Below, piece by piece: positions 10,991 to 22,772 of a stretch of DNA of 64,000 nucleotides. Numbering within the stretch: position 1 is the stretch's first letter; each line of letters begins with the position of its first letter. The stretch lies in contig NZ_CP009323.1 in the NCBI RefSeq assembly GCF_000959725.1, forward strand, positions 3,286,001 to 3,350,000. Reading direction: 5' to 3'. The notes beneath the pieces are model-generated. The model ran no database searches. It was not told where the DNA came from and saw only the letters and a list, made by a program, of their open reading frames with translations. A program made the position numbers and the translations under genes. Origin of the DNA: Burkholderia gladioli. GTDB taxonomy: Bacteria; Pseudomonadota; Gammaproteobacteria; Burkholderiales; Burkholderiaceae.

Positions 10991-13197
10991 GACGGGTTTC
11001 CCGGGGTGGGGCGCGCCGTGCCGCCGTCGAGCGACGCCAGCGGCGATTCGCGATCGAGCAGCGCGGTGCGCACGAAATGCAGGTGACTGAGGATGCGTTG
11101 CAGCTGGTGGCGTTCCTCGGCGGGCGGCGCGAAGGTCTCCAGCGCCTGCCGGGTCGCGACGATCGCGTCGATGGTGGCGGCCAGCGCGGCATCGAAGCGG
11201 GCCGGGCGGGGACGCGCGAACAGCGCGGTGACGCTGCGCCGCATCGCGCGGATCGCCTGGCGCCAGGGCATCGAGGCGGCGTAGCGCGGGTCCTTCGGCA
11301 GCGCCGCCAGCTCGTGGCGCAGGTCGATGATCGCGTTGCCGACCTCCAGCACCGCGAACATCCAGCGCAGCGCGTCGCGCTGCACGCCGGGCTGGTCGGC
11401 CGACAGCGTGTGGGCCTGGAACATCAGGTCGCGCGCGCCGCTCTCGAAGCGCGTGCGCAGCCCGCCCAGGCGGTCCTGGCAGGCCATCACCACCTGCCGG
11501 CGCAGGTCGGCGAACAGGCGGCGCTTGAGCCAGGGCGAGCTGGGCGGCACCAGCACCGCGAAGGCGAGCGCCGAGACCAGCATCGACAGCACGATCGCCA
11601 GGCCGTTGTTGAGGAAGTCGGTCGGGTCGTAGTGCGTGACGTTGTCGGGGCCCGCCAGGAAGCTGAAGAAGATCAGGTAGCCCATGCCGTGCGCGCCCGT
11701 CTTCGGTCGCAGCGTCAGCCAGATGCCGATCGACAGAAGCGGGGCCAGCGCCACGCACAGCATCGGGAAGCCGTCGATGCGCGGGTAGACGAAGAACATC
11801 AGCAGGGTCCCCATCACCACCCCCAGCGAGGCGCCCATGCCCATCTGCATGGCGGTCGCGCTCGGCCGCGGCGAGGCCGAGGCCAGCGCGCACACGGCCG
11901 CCGCGTTGAGCACCAGCATCACGCCGCTGGGCCAGGCGCTGTGGATCCAGAACCAGCCCAGCAGCAGCATCACCACGGCGGTGCGCAGGCCGGCGATCAG
12001 CGAGGCGGTCAGGTTGGTCTTCGGCTCGAACTGCTCGATCCAGCGCTCGCGCTCGTGCGTCTCGCTGGCCAGCGACCCGTAGGTGGCGGCGTAGGCGTGC
12101 ACGTCGCTGATGAAGCGGTAGAGCAGCTCGGCGGCGGTGTCGAAGTCGAGCAGCGGGAAATCGGGGCGCGTCTCCAGCTCGGCGCGGGTGGCGCGGATCC
12201 GGCGCGGCAGCGCGTCGCGATAGGCCAGCAGCGGCTCGGCGATGCGCGCCGCGTCGGCCGCGGTGCGCACCGGCTGGCCCTCGGGCTCGAGCAGCGGGGC
12301 GATCTCGCGGTAGTAGGGCTCCAGCGCCGCGATCACCACCGTGTCGTGCGCCGCGCGCAGCCGGTTCATCAGCTGGTGCAGCGCGTGGAAGCGGCTCGAG
12401 GCGGTCATGAACTCGCTGTTCAGGCGCGCCAGGCGCCCGTTGCGCATGCGCGACTCGTGGTTCTCGAACACCGCCATGCTGCGCGCCGATTCGAAGCCGA
12501 TCACGTCGGCCACGAAGCGCGTGTGCACACTCTCGATGTGGGCACGGTCGAGCTTGCCCGACAGCGCCGAGGCCACGTAGTCGACGAAGGACGAGAAGCG
12601 CCGGCGCACTGTGGTGCGCATCTGCTCGCCGGTGTAGCGCGGGAACAGCAGGGCGCTGACCAGGCCCGCCGAGACGATGCCGACGCAGATCTCGGCCACC
12701 CGCGTGAGCGCCGACATGAAGGCGCCGTCGGGCTGCTGCGAGGCGGGCAGGCCGATCAGCGCGGCGGTGTAGCCGGCCAGCAGGAAGCCGTAGCTGCGGA
12801 AGTTGCGGTTGCGCGCGGCGCCGGCGTTGCAGATCGCCACCCACAGCGCGACCGCGATCAGGAACAGCCAGGGCTGCTGCGGGAACAGGCCGACGAAGGT
12901 CAGGGTGGCGGCCAGGCCGACGAAGGTGCCGGTCAGGCGGTAGAAGCTCTTGGCCAGCACCGCGCCGCTTTGCGGCTGCATCACGATGAACACGGTGGTC
13001 ATCGCGGTCTTCGGCGCGGGCAGGTCGAGCACCATCGACACGCCGATCGCCAGGAAGGCCGCCGTCAGTGCCTTGAACAGGTAGAGCCAGGCATTGCCGT
13101 CGGTGCGCGCCCAGTCGGCGCAGGTCGCGGCAAGCGCGGCTAACGGCGAGCGGGCCGGCGGCGGCGCCGCGGCGGGAGTGGACGAGGGGGCGGACAT
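10987..13197 (-). CDS. FUSC-family inner-membrane permease
   Basis: 736-residue pump permease of the fusaric-acid-resistance/AaeB type. It has an N-terminal bundle of about six TM helices, a cytoplasmic region of about 170 residues, a second TM bundle (from about residue 385) and a cytoplasmic C-terminal domain. The segment FIVMQPQSGAVLAKSFYRLT is the conserved FUSC signature. The ATG at 13197 is preferred over a GTG at 13212 because AGGAAAG lies 8 bases upstream of the ATG. The start region overlaps the end of the outer-membrane gene, showing an operon. It exports probably small aromatic acids or similar compounds; the substrate is not evident. Confidence 0.9.
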   Translation of the reverse strand: MSAPSSTPAAAPPPARSPLAALAATCADWARTDGNAWLYLFKALTAAFLAIGVSMVLDLPAPKTAMTTVFIVMQPQSGAVLAKSFYRLTGTFVGLAATLTFVGLFPQQPWLFLIAVALWVAICNAGAARNRNFRSYGFLLAGYTAALIGLPASQQPDGAFMSALTRVAEICVGIVSAGLVSALLFPRYTGEQMRTTVRRRFSSFVDYVASALSGKLDRAHIESVHTRFVADVIGFESARSMAVFENHESRMRNGRLARLNSEFMTASSRFHALHQLMNRLRAAHDTVVIAALEPYYREIAPLLEPEGQPVRTAADAARIAEPLLAYRDALPRRIRATRAELETRPDFPLLDFDTAAELLYRFISDVHAYAATYGSLASETHERERWIEQFEPKTNLTASLIAGLRTAVVMLLLGWFWIHSAWPSGVMLVLNAAAVCALASASPRPSATAMQMGMGASLGVVMGTLLMFFVYPRIDGFPMLCVALAPLLSIGIWLTLRPKTGAHGMGYLIFFSFLAGPDNVTHYDPTDFLNNGLAIVLSMLVSALAFAVLVPPSSPWLKRRLFADLRRQVVMACQDRLGGLRTRFESGARDLMFQAHTLSADQPGVQRDALRWMFAVLEVGNAIIDLRHELAALPKDPRYAASMPWRQAIRAMRRSVTALFARPRPARFDAALAATIDAIVATRQALETFAPPAEERHQLQRILSHLHFVRTALLDRESPLASLDGGTARPTPGNPS

Positions 13198-13208
13198 CGC
13201 GGCTTTCC

Positions 13209-14990
13209 TCACTCGGCGGCCGGCACGGCGGCGCGGTCGGTGTCGGCCAGGGCGGCGCCCGCGGCGACTTGCCGGCGGCGCGTCGGGCGGCCCGATTCGC
13301 TGGTCGCGGCGCGGGTGAGCTTGACGGCCGGGGCTGGCGCGGGCGAGGCGGCCGAAGGTCGGGCGGCCGCGGAGGGGGCCGGCGAGGCTAGGGCATCGCT
13401 GGCGGTCCGGGGCAGGAGCGAGATCGGTGCCGCCGATGCCGACGCAGCGGCCTTGGCCGGCGCCGGCTGCGTCGCTCCGTTCGGAGAAGCGCCGGCCGCC
13501 GGTGTGCCGGCCTTGCCGGGCGCGGCCGCGCCGTCCCGCGGCGCGTCCTCGGGGGCTTCGAGCCCGCCGCCGAGCGCGGCCATCAGCGAGGCATGCGCGG
13601 CGAGCCGCTCGGCCTCGACGCGGGTCTGGCTTTCCTGTGCGCGCAGCAGTTGCGACTGCGCCACCAGCACATTCACGTAGTCGGTCAGCCCGCGCTTGAA
13701 ACCCTGGTGCGAGAGATCGAAGGTGCGGCGCGTGAGCGCCACCGAGCGGGCGGCGTCCTCGCGCTGCGTGTCGAGCGAGCGGATCCGCACCACGTCGTCG
13801 GCGATATCCTTGAGCGCCGAGACCAGCGTCTGGTTGTACTGGTCCACGGCCTCGTCGTAGCCGGCCGAGGCGGCGCCCAGCTGCGCGCGCAGGCGCCCGC
13901 CCTCGAAGATCGGCAGCGTGATGGCGGGCCCCGCCGACCAGCCGCCGTTCATCGAGCGCAGGAAGCCGGCGAAGGCCGAGCCGACGCCGAAGCCGCCCAG
14001 CGAGGCAAGCAGGTCGACATTCGGGTAGAACTGCGCCTTGGCCACGTCGATGCCGCGCGCCTGCGCGTCGACCAGCCAGCGCGCGGCCACCACGTCGGGG
14101 CGCCGGCCGATCAGTTCGGCGGGCAACGCGGAGGGCAGGCTGGCCGGGGTATCGAGCGCGAGCTTGGGGCGCGTCAGGGTATCGCCCGCGCCGGGGCCCT
14201 TGCCGGCCAGGGCAGCGAGCTGGTGGCGGCCGAGCTGCACCGCCTCCTGATAGCTGTCGATCTGGCGCGAATAGTCGGGCAGCGGCGATTCGGCCTGGCT
14301 CAGTTCAAGCTGGGTGCCGATGCCGGCGCGCAGGCGCTTCTGCGCGAGCTGGATCAGCTCGTTCTGGCGGTCGTAGGTCTGCTGCGCGATGTCGAGCAGG
14401 GCGAAATTCTTCGCGAAGTCGATATAGGCGCGCACCACGTTGACCTCCAGCTCGAGGCGCGCCGCGCGCTCGTCGGCGGCCTGGGCGCGGGCCGAATCGA
14501 GCGCGCGCTCGGCGTTGTTCTTGTCCTTGCCCCAGAGATCGAGGTGGTAGGACAGGTTCAGCGTGCCGCTGTTGTTCCAGCTATTGGTGTTGGCGAGCGT
14601 GCCGGGGCCGTAGAAATAGTCGTCGGGCCAGTGCTTGCGCTGCAGGGCCAATTCGCCGTCGAGCTGCGGGAGTTCGTCGGCGTGCGCGATGCGCGCCACC
14701 GCCTGCGCCTGGCGCACGCGCGCCTGCGCGGCGGCCAGCGACGGATTGCCGGCCTGGGCGGCCGCGATCCAGCCGTCGAGCTGCGGGTCACCATAGGCGC
14801 GCCACCAGTCGGCGCTGGGCCAGCCCGCGTCGCGGTTGGCTGCGCGGATCGCGGCGCCCGCGTCCAGCGTGGCGGGGTCGACGCGCGTTGCTTGCGGTGC
14901 AACATTGCCCATGCTCGCGCATCCGGCCATTGTTAATGAGATTGCAAGAACCGCAAGTGCGAGCGTCCCTTTTGTTGCCGGAGACTGCAC
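13209..14990 (-). CDS. NodT/OprM-type outer-membrane efflux lipoprotein with long C-terminal tail
   Basis: First gene of the efflux operon, 593 residues. A lipoprotein signal ends in the lipobox LTMAGC (Cys near residue 23). Two OEP repeats follow, with typical elements WWRAYGDPQLDGWIA, LIGRRPDVVAARWLV and AQFYPNVDLLASLGGFG. The TolC-like fold ends near residue 475; the remaining 115 residues are Ala/Pro/Ser-rich low-complexity sequence not usual in this family. The GTG at 14990 is chosen for the GGGAGA ribosome-binding site just upstream. Confidence 0.9.
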   Translation of the reverse strand: MQSPATKGTLALAVLAISLTMAGCASMGNVAPQATRVDPATLDAGAAIRAANRDAGWPSADWWRAYGDPQLDGWIAAAQAGNPSLAAAQARVRQAQAVARIAHADELPQLDGELALQRKHWPDDYFYGPGTLANTNSWNNSGTLNLSYHLDLWGKDKNNAERALDSARAQAADERAARLELEVNVVRAYIDFAKNFALLDIAQQTYDRQNELIQLAQKRLRAGIGTQLELSQAESPLPDYSRQIDSYQEAVQLGRHQLAALAGKGPGAGDTLTRPKLALDTPASLPSALPAELIGRRPDVVAARWLVDAQARGIDVAKAQFYPNVDLLASLGGFGVGSAFAGFLRSMNGGWSAGPAITLPIFEGGRLRAQLGAASAGYDEAVDQYNQTLVSALKDIADDVVRIRSLDTQREDAARSVALTRRTFDLSHQGFKRGLTDYVNVLVAQSQLLRAQESQTRVEAERLAAHASLMAALGGGLEAPEDAPRDGAAAPGKAGTPAAGASPNGATQPAPAKAAASASAAPISLLPRTASDALASPAPSAAARPSAASPAPAPAVKLTRAATSESGRPTRRRQVAAGAALADTDRAAVPAAE

Positions 14991-15148
14991 GATTTTCTCC
15001 CGTTCGGATAAAGATGATTCGGAAGCGATTATATTTTTTCGCTTATTGATGGATAAGCCGGTAAGGGTGCAAGGAATCTTTACGTATCTTGAGATAATAT
15101 TGCCGCGGCTCTGTGCAACAATCTGCCCGCATTGAAGGGGGAATCAGT
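14991..15148. promoter_or_regulatory. Divergent efflux-operon / LysR regulator promoter with LTTR-type box
   Basis: AT-rich compared with its flanks. For the efflux operon the minus strand has TATAAT at 15028-15033 with TTATCC 17 bases upstream. Overlapping that -35 is the inverted repeat CTTAT-N6-ATAAG at 15042-15057, which also reads as T-N11-A, the LysR-type binding core. On the plus strand GATAATAT at 15092-15099 is a possible -10 for the regulator, whose ribosome-binding site is AAGGGGG at 15135-15141. Confidence 0.6.
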
Positions 15149-16090
15149 ATGGATACGCTTCAGAACATGCGTGTGTTCATGCGCGTGGTCGATGCGGGCA
15201 GTTTCACCGCGGCCGCCCAGCAGCTCAATTCGACGACCGCCTACGCCTCGCGGGCGGTATCGGACCTGGAAGCGCACCTGCGCACGCGCCTCCTGAATCG
15301 CACCACGCGGCGCATCGCGCTGACCGAGGCCGGCGAGCGCTACCTGCAGCGCTGCGAGCAGATCCTGGCCTATGTCGACCAGGCCGAGGCCGAGGCGAGC
15401 GACGCGCATGCGCGGCCTTCGGGCAAGCTCAAGGTGCACTGCATGACCAGCATGGGCCAGCACTACACGGTGCCGCTCGCGGCGCGCTACCGGCAGCGCT
15501 ACCCGGAGGTGCAGGTGGACCTGACGCTGGCGCAGCGGCTGCCCGACCTGCTCGACGAGGGTTTCGACGTGTCGATCGTGCTCGGCCGCGAGTTGCCCGA
15601 TTCGGGGCTGGTGTCGCAGCGGCTCGGCGAGACCTTCAGCGTGGTCTGCGCCTCGCGCGACTACCTGGAGCGGCACGGCGTGCCGCGCCGGCCGAGCGAT
15701 CTCGACGCCCATACCTGCATGGGCATGGTGGCGCCGGGTTTCCAGTGGGACGAATGGACCCTGCTCGGGCCCGACGGCAACGAAACCCTGTCGGTGGCCT
15801 CGCCGCCGTTCAGCGTGAATGTCGCCGAGGCGCTGGCGGTGGCGATCCGCGAGGGCATGGGCATTGGCGTGCTGCCGCTCTATACGGCGATCACCGGCCT
15901 GCGCAACGGCGATTTCGTGCGCGTGATGCCCGAATACCGCTCGCACGTGATGAATATCTACGCGCTTTATCCCTCGCGCCAGTATCTCGACGCCAAGATC
16001 CGCACCTGGGTCGATTTCATGCGCGAATCGCTGCCTGCCACGCTCGAGGCCGACATCACCGCGCTCGAGCAATTCACCCACGAAACCTGA
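15149..16090 (+). CDS. LysR-family transcriptional regulator of the efflux operon
   Basis: 313 residues. The N-terminal winged helix (MRVFMRVVDAGSFTAAAQQL, then LEAHLRTRLLNRTTRRIALT) is a standard LTTR DNA-binding domain, followed by a periplasmic-binding-like effector domain (KLKVHCMTSMGQHYTVPLAA). It is divergent from the four-gene FUSC efflux operon and separated by 158 bases containing an LTTR-like box. By analogy with AaeR it probably activates the pump in response to an aromatic acid; this is inference from context. Confidence 0.92.
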   Translation: MDTLQNMRVFMRVVDAGSFTAAAQQLNSTTAYASRAVSDLEAHLRTRLLNRTTRRIALTEAGERYLQRCEQILAYVDQAEAEASDAHARPSGKLKVHCMTSMGQHYTVPLAARYRQRYPEVQVDLTLAQRLPDLLDEGFDVSIVLGRELPDSGLVSQRLGETFSVVCASRDYLERHGVPRRPSDLDAHTCMGMVAPGFQWDEWTLLGPDGNETLSVASPPFSVNVAEALAVAIREGMGIGVLPLYTAITGLRNGDFVRVMPEYRSHVMNIYALYPSRQYLDAKIRTWVDFMRESLPATLEADITALEQFTHET

Positions 16091-16240
16091 ATAGAGAGGA
16101 GCATCGACAACCGAGCGGGCGCGCCTGAACGTCGGCCTGACGTTTCTTTGCAGTGACGCAACATTTTTTTACGCTTGAAACGCGCGGGGTTTGCTACTGT
16201 TGAGTCATCGAATCGACGCACTGACTGACGGAGAAAGGCA

Positions 16241-16405
16241 ATGAACGCGCACTGGGTGATGTTGGGTCTCGCGGCCGTGATCGGCTGGGCAGGTATCGTC
16301 GCGGCGCGCGGTCTGCTGCGCGAACGGGTGCAGCGCCAGTTGGTGCCGATTCGGGTGCGTCGTGATGCGCAGCGCTTCGATGCGCGTCGGTCGTCGCGCG
16401 ACTGA
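16241..16405 (+). CDS. Small single-pass membrane protein
   Basis: A 54-residue ORF. The ATG at 16241 has a strong ribosome-binding site, GGAGAAAGG, 3-11 bases upstream. The protein has one hydrophobic helix near the N-terminus (VMLGLAAVIGWAGIVAA) and a strongly basic C-terminal half (about 12 Arg in 32 residues), so it probably sits in the inner membrane with the basic tail in the cytoplasm. It does not match a family I recognise. A terminator hairpin follows at 16519, consistent with a monocistronic gene. Confidence 0.6.
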   Translation: MNAHWVMLGLAAVIGWAGIVAARGLLRERVQRQLVPIRVRRDAQRFDARRSSRD

Positions 16406-16518
16406 GCCGGGCGCGATACCGGTTCGAAGATGTTTCAGGCTGTGACGGCGGCGGGCGGCCTGGAAAATCGGTCGGCCTGAGCGGCGTCGCGGCGGCAGGG
16501 TCCTGCCGGATTGGAAAG

Positions 16519-16546
16519 ACGGGCGTGCTTCTCGCACGCCCGTTTG
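16519..16546. terminator. Intrinsic terminator
   Basis: Perfect 10-bp stem ACGGGCGTGC / GCACGCCCGT with loop ttctc and a short T run, between the small membrane-protein gene and the convergent metallophosphoesterase. Confidence 0.75.
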
Positions 16547-16570
16547 TCGTTTACGGCGCGGCTTCGTCCC

Positions 16571-17422
16571 TCAGGCTTCCAGCGTCACCACCTTGTCCCA
16601 GGCAAAGGCCGGATTCTCGCGCTCGCCCGTCCTGCGCCGGATATAGCCGCGCGGATTGCAGACCACGCGCGTGCCGCTCGCCGCCGTGTAGTCGAAGGAC
16701 GTATGCGTGTGGCCGTGGATCCACAGATCGACGGGCGGCGCGACCAGGCTTTCCAGATCGGAAATGAAGCCGGCCGAAACGATTTCGTTCGCGTAGCGCT
16801 CGGCCAGGCTGGCGCGATGGGGCGCGTGATGGGTGACGACGATGGTCGCGCCGGCCCAGGGCCGGGCCAGTTCCGCCGCCAGCCAGGCGCGCGAGGCGCG
16901 ATGCAGGTCCAGCGTATCGGCGGGCGTCAGCGCCCGCGAGGCTTGCGTCGCGAGGGCGGCGCCTGCTTCGCCGGCGCCGCTGCCCGGTGCCCAGTCCACC
17001 TGGATCGCGCCGTTGAAGTCGAACATCGCGCGGGAGCAGGCGGTCATCGCCTCGGCGCGGCGCGCCTGGTCGCTGCCATATAGCTCGAAATCGGTCCAGA
17101 GCGTGGTGCCGAGCACGCGAAAGCGTCCATCCGGCGCGTGGTAGACGCCGCGATTGAGGTAATGGACCTGGTCGAGCGTGCGCGCCGTGTCGCGCATCGC
17201 GGCTTCGAGCGCGCCGAAATCGCCGTCGTAATACTCGTGGTTGCCGGGCACGTAGATCACCGGCACCTCGGCGTCGAAGGTTTCGGCGGCCCAGCGCAGG
17301 CCTTCCGCGTGATTGTGGATATCGCCGGCCAGCACCACCAGGTCGGCCGCCGCGCCCGGGATCGCCTCGGGGGTATTGCCTTCGAGATGGAGGTCGGACA
17401 GCACGCGCACGCGGATCGACAT
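16571..17422 (-). CDS. Calcineurin-like metallophosphoesterase
   Basis: 283-residue soluble phosphoesterase. The dinuclear-metal ligand motifs occur in order: SDLHLEG (D-x-H) near residue 9, LAGDIHNH, GNHEYYD, VVTHHAPH and HGHTHTS. No signal peptide, so it is cytoplasmic. The substrate cannot be deduced. The next minus-strand gene upstream starts about 90 bases away with no terminator between, so co-transcription with the FAD-linked oxidoreductase is possible. Confidence 0.88.
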   Translation of the reverse strand: MSIRVRVLSDLHLEGNTPEAIPGAAADLVVLAGDIHNHAEGLRWAAETFDAEVPVIYVPGNHEYYDGDFGALEAAMRDTARTLDQVHYLNRGVYHAPDGRFRVLGTTLWTDFELYGSDQARRAEAMTACSRAMFDFNGAIQVDWAPGSGAGEAGAALATQASRALTPADTLDLHRASRAWLAAELARPWAGATIVVTHHAPHRASLAERYANEIVSAGFISDLESLVAPPVDLWIHGHTHTSFDYTAASGTRVVCNPRGYIRRRTGERENPAFAWDKVVTLEA

Positions 17423-17513
17423 GGGGGCTCCTGGGGACGGTCGCGGTATCGAGGGGGAGGGGGGGCAGGGCGGGGCGCGTCCGGCTGCGCGCGCCGCGCC
17501 GCCGCCTGCCGGG

Positions 17514-18935
17514 TCAGCGCAGTACCTTGCCCGGGTTCAGCAACTGGTGCGGATCGAGCGCGCGCTTGAGCGTCTTCATCAGCTCGATCTCGACCGGCGA
17601 CTTGTAGCGCTGCGCGTCGTCGATCTTCAACTGCCCGATGCCGTGCTCGGCGCTGATCGTGCCGTGGTGACGATGCACGTTGTCGTAGACGACGCGATTG
17701 ATCGGCTTCTGGAACTCGGCCAGGAAGGCCTTCGGGTCGCCTCCCTCGGGCGTCTGCACGTTGTAGTGCAGGTTGCCGTCGCCGAGGTGGCCGAAGGTGA
17801 CCATCCGCGCGCCCGGGGCGACCTGCTGGATCGCCGCGTCGGTTTCGTCGATGAAGCGCGCGATCGAGGAGATCGGCACGGCGATGTCGTGCTTGATGTT
17901 GAGCCCCTCGTCGGCCTGCGCGAGCGGGATGTGCTCGCGCAGGTCCCAGAACGCGCGCGACTGCGCCAGGTTTTCCGCCACCACCGCATCGACCACCAGC
18001 CCCGCGTCGAAGGCCTCGGCCATCATCGATTCGAACAGCGCGCGCGCGTGTTCCTCGCTCTCGTTGTCGGACAGCTCGAGCAGGACCGTCTGTGCATGGG
18101 TGGTCGAGAACGGGTAGCGCAACTGCGGATAATGCTTGCCGACCAGGCGCATGCAGAAATCGGACATCAGCTCGAAGCCGGTCAGCAGCGGGCCGGCGCA
18201 ACGCTGGGCCAGTGCCAGGAAGTCGAGCGCGGCATGCGGCGATTCGAGCGCGGCGAGCGCCGTGACCTGGGCGGCCGGGCGCGGATGCAGCTTCATCACG
18301 GCGGCGGTGATGATGCCCAGCGTGCCCTCGGCGCCGATGTAGAGATCGCGCAGGTCGTAGCCGGTGTTGTCCTTGCGCAGGCCGCGCAGGCCGTGCCAGA
18401 TCTCGCCCTGCGGCGTGACCACTTCCAGGCCCAGGCACAGCTCGCGCGTGTTGCCGTAGCGCAGCACGGCGGTGCCGCCGGCATTGGTCGAGAGATTGCC
18501 GCCGATCGTGCAGCTGCCTTCGGCGGCCAGGCTCAGCGCGAACAGGCGCCCGGCTTCCTGCGCGCGCGCCTGCACCTCGGCGAGGATCACGCCGGCCTCC
18601 ACCGTGATGGTGTTGTTGTGCGCATCGAGCTCGCGCACGCGATTCAGGCGCGCCAGGCTCAGCACCGCCTGGGTGCCGCTGTCGTCGGGCGTGGCGCCGC
18701 CGGCCAGGCCGGTGTTGCCGCCCTGCGGCACGATCGCGACGCGGTGCTCGGCGGCCAGTTTCACGATCGCCGCCACCTCGTCGGTGCTGCCGGGGCGCAG
18801 CACCGCGCAGGCCGTGCCGCGGTAGCGCTTGCGCCAGTCGGTCAGGAACGGCGCCGTGTCGTGCGCGTCGCTCAGCACGTGGTCCGCGCCGATCGCGGCG
18901 CGGCAGGCATCGAGGAAGGCGGAGGAGGTGGTCAT
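17514..18935 (-). CDS. FAD-binding 2-hydroxyacid dehydrogenase (GlcD / D-lactate dehydrogenase family)
   Basis: 473-residue flavoprotein that oxidises a D-2-hydroxyacid (glycolate, D-lactate or D-2-hydroxyglutarate) and passes electrons to a quinone or cytochrome. The FAD_binding_4 domain is shown by VPQGGNTGLAGGATPD and AAEGSCTIGGNLSTNAGGT. The C-terminal FAD-oxidase domain has the metal-binding HLGDGNLHYNV and ISAEHGIGQLK. The ATG at 18935 (MTTSSAF) fits the family N-terminus. No glcE/glcF partners are adjacent, so a stand-alone dehydrogenase is more likely than the three-subunit glycolate oxidase. Confidence 0.87.
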   Translation of the reverse strand: MTTSSAFLDACRAAIGADHVLSDAHDTAPFLTDWRKRYRGTACAVLRPGSTDEVAAIVKLAAEHRVAIVPQGGNTGLAGGATPDDSGTQAVLSLARLNRVRELDAHNNTITVEAGVILAEVQARAQEAGRLFALSLAAEGSCTIGGNLSTNAGGTAVLRYGNTRELCLGLEVVTPQGEIWHGLRGLRKDNTGYDLRDLYIGAEGTLGIITAAVMKLHPRPAAQVTALAALESPHAALDFLALAQRCAGPLLTGFELMSDFCMRLVGKHYPQLRYPFSTTHAQTVLLELSDNESEEHARALFESMMAEAFDAGLVVDAVVAENLAQSRAFWDLREHIPLAQADEGLNIKHDIAVPISSIARFIDETDAAIQQVAPGARMVTFGHLGDGNLHYNVQTPEGGDPKAFLAEFQKPINRVVYDNVHRHHGTISAEHGIGQLKIDDAQRYKSPVEIELMKTLKRALDPHQLLNPGKVLR

Positions 18936-18966
18936 CGCGGGAGTCTCGAAGGGGAGGGGCGCGGCA

Positions 18967-22088
<3,122 letters not shown>

Positions 22089-22118
22089 TTAAGTACCATC
22101 CAGTTTTTGGGGGCGAGA

Positions 22119-22589
22119 ATGCGCGTCAGCGATATTCTGAAAGTCAAGGGCAACACGCTGTACACGGTGACGCCCGATATGCCGCTGCGCGAGGCAGTCG
22201 ACACGATGGCCGAGCGCGATATCGGCTCGCTGGTCGTGATGGAGTATGGCGACCTGGTCGGCATCCTGACCTTCCGCGAGATCATCCTGCGGCTGAAGGA
22301 AAACGGCGGCGCGATCGGCGACGTGCAGGTCCGCAAGGTCATGGACGATCCGCTCACCTGCACGCCGGAAACGGACGTCAACGAGGTGCGCCGGATGATG
22401 CTCGAGCGTCACGCGCGCTACATGCCGGTGCTCGAGAAGCGCGTGCTGATGGGCGTGATCTCGTTCTACGACGTCGCCAAGACGGTGGTGGAAGCGCAGA
22501 GCTTCGAGAATCGTATGCTCAAGGCCTATATCCGCGACTGGCCGCCCGAGCCGGACGGCGAGGTTCACCACAAGCCGGTGGCGAGCTGA
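22119..22589 (+). CDS. Tandem CBS-domain protein
   Basis: 156 residues made almost entirely of two CBS domains (about 1-62: VTPDMPLREAVDTMAERDIG...GILTFREI; and about 72-130: CTPETDVNEVRRMMLERHAR...GVISFYDV). Such stand-alone pairs bind adenine nucleotides and act as energy-sensing regulatory modules on partner proteins; the partner is not identifiable here. ATG at 22119 is preceded by TTGGGGGCGAGA. Confidence 0.88.
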   Translation: MRVSDILKVKGNTLYTVTPDMPLREAVDTMAERDIGSLVVMEYGDLVGILTFREIILRLKENGGAIGDVQVRKVMDDPLTCTPETDVNEVRRMMLERHARYMPVLEKRVLMGVISFYDVAKTVVEAQSFENRMLKAYIRDWPPEPDGEVHHKPVAS

Positions 22590-22772
22590 ACTGAATCATC
22601 GGCGGCGCGATGGCGTTCGCCGCAAGCCGCAGCGGCGAACCGCGCGGCGCCGACATTCCCGGTGCGCTGGCGAGCCGCGCATCCTTTCACGGCCGGTATG
22701 CGCGAGCGTGCCGGCCGTTTTCGATCCGACACTGACCGCGCGTGCGGCGTCGCAGCCGCGCGCCCCGAGCGC

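Noticed and set aside
11077..13143. 688-codon plus-strand open frame opposite the FUSC permease
   Set aside because: High-GC shadow: His/Arg/Gln/Gly-rich translation with no domain. The opposite strand encodes a clear FUSC permease within a coupled operon.
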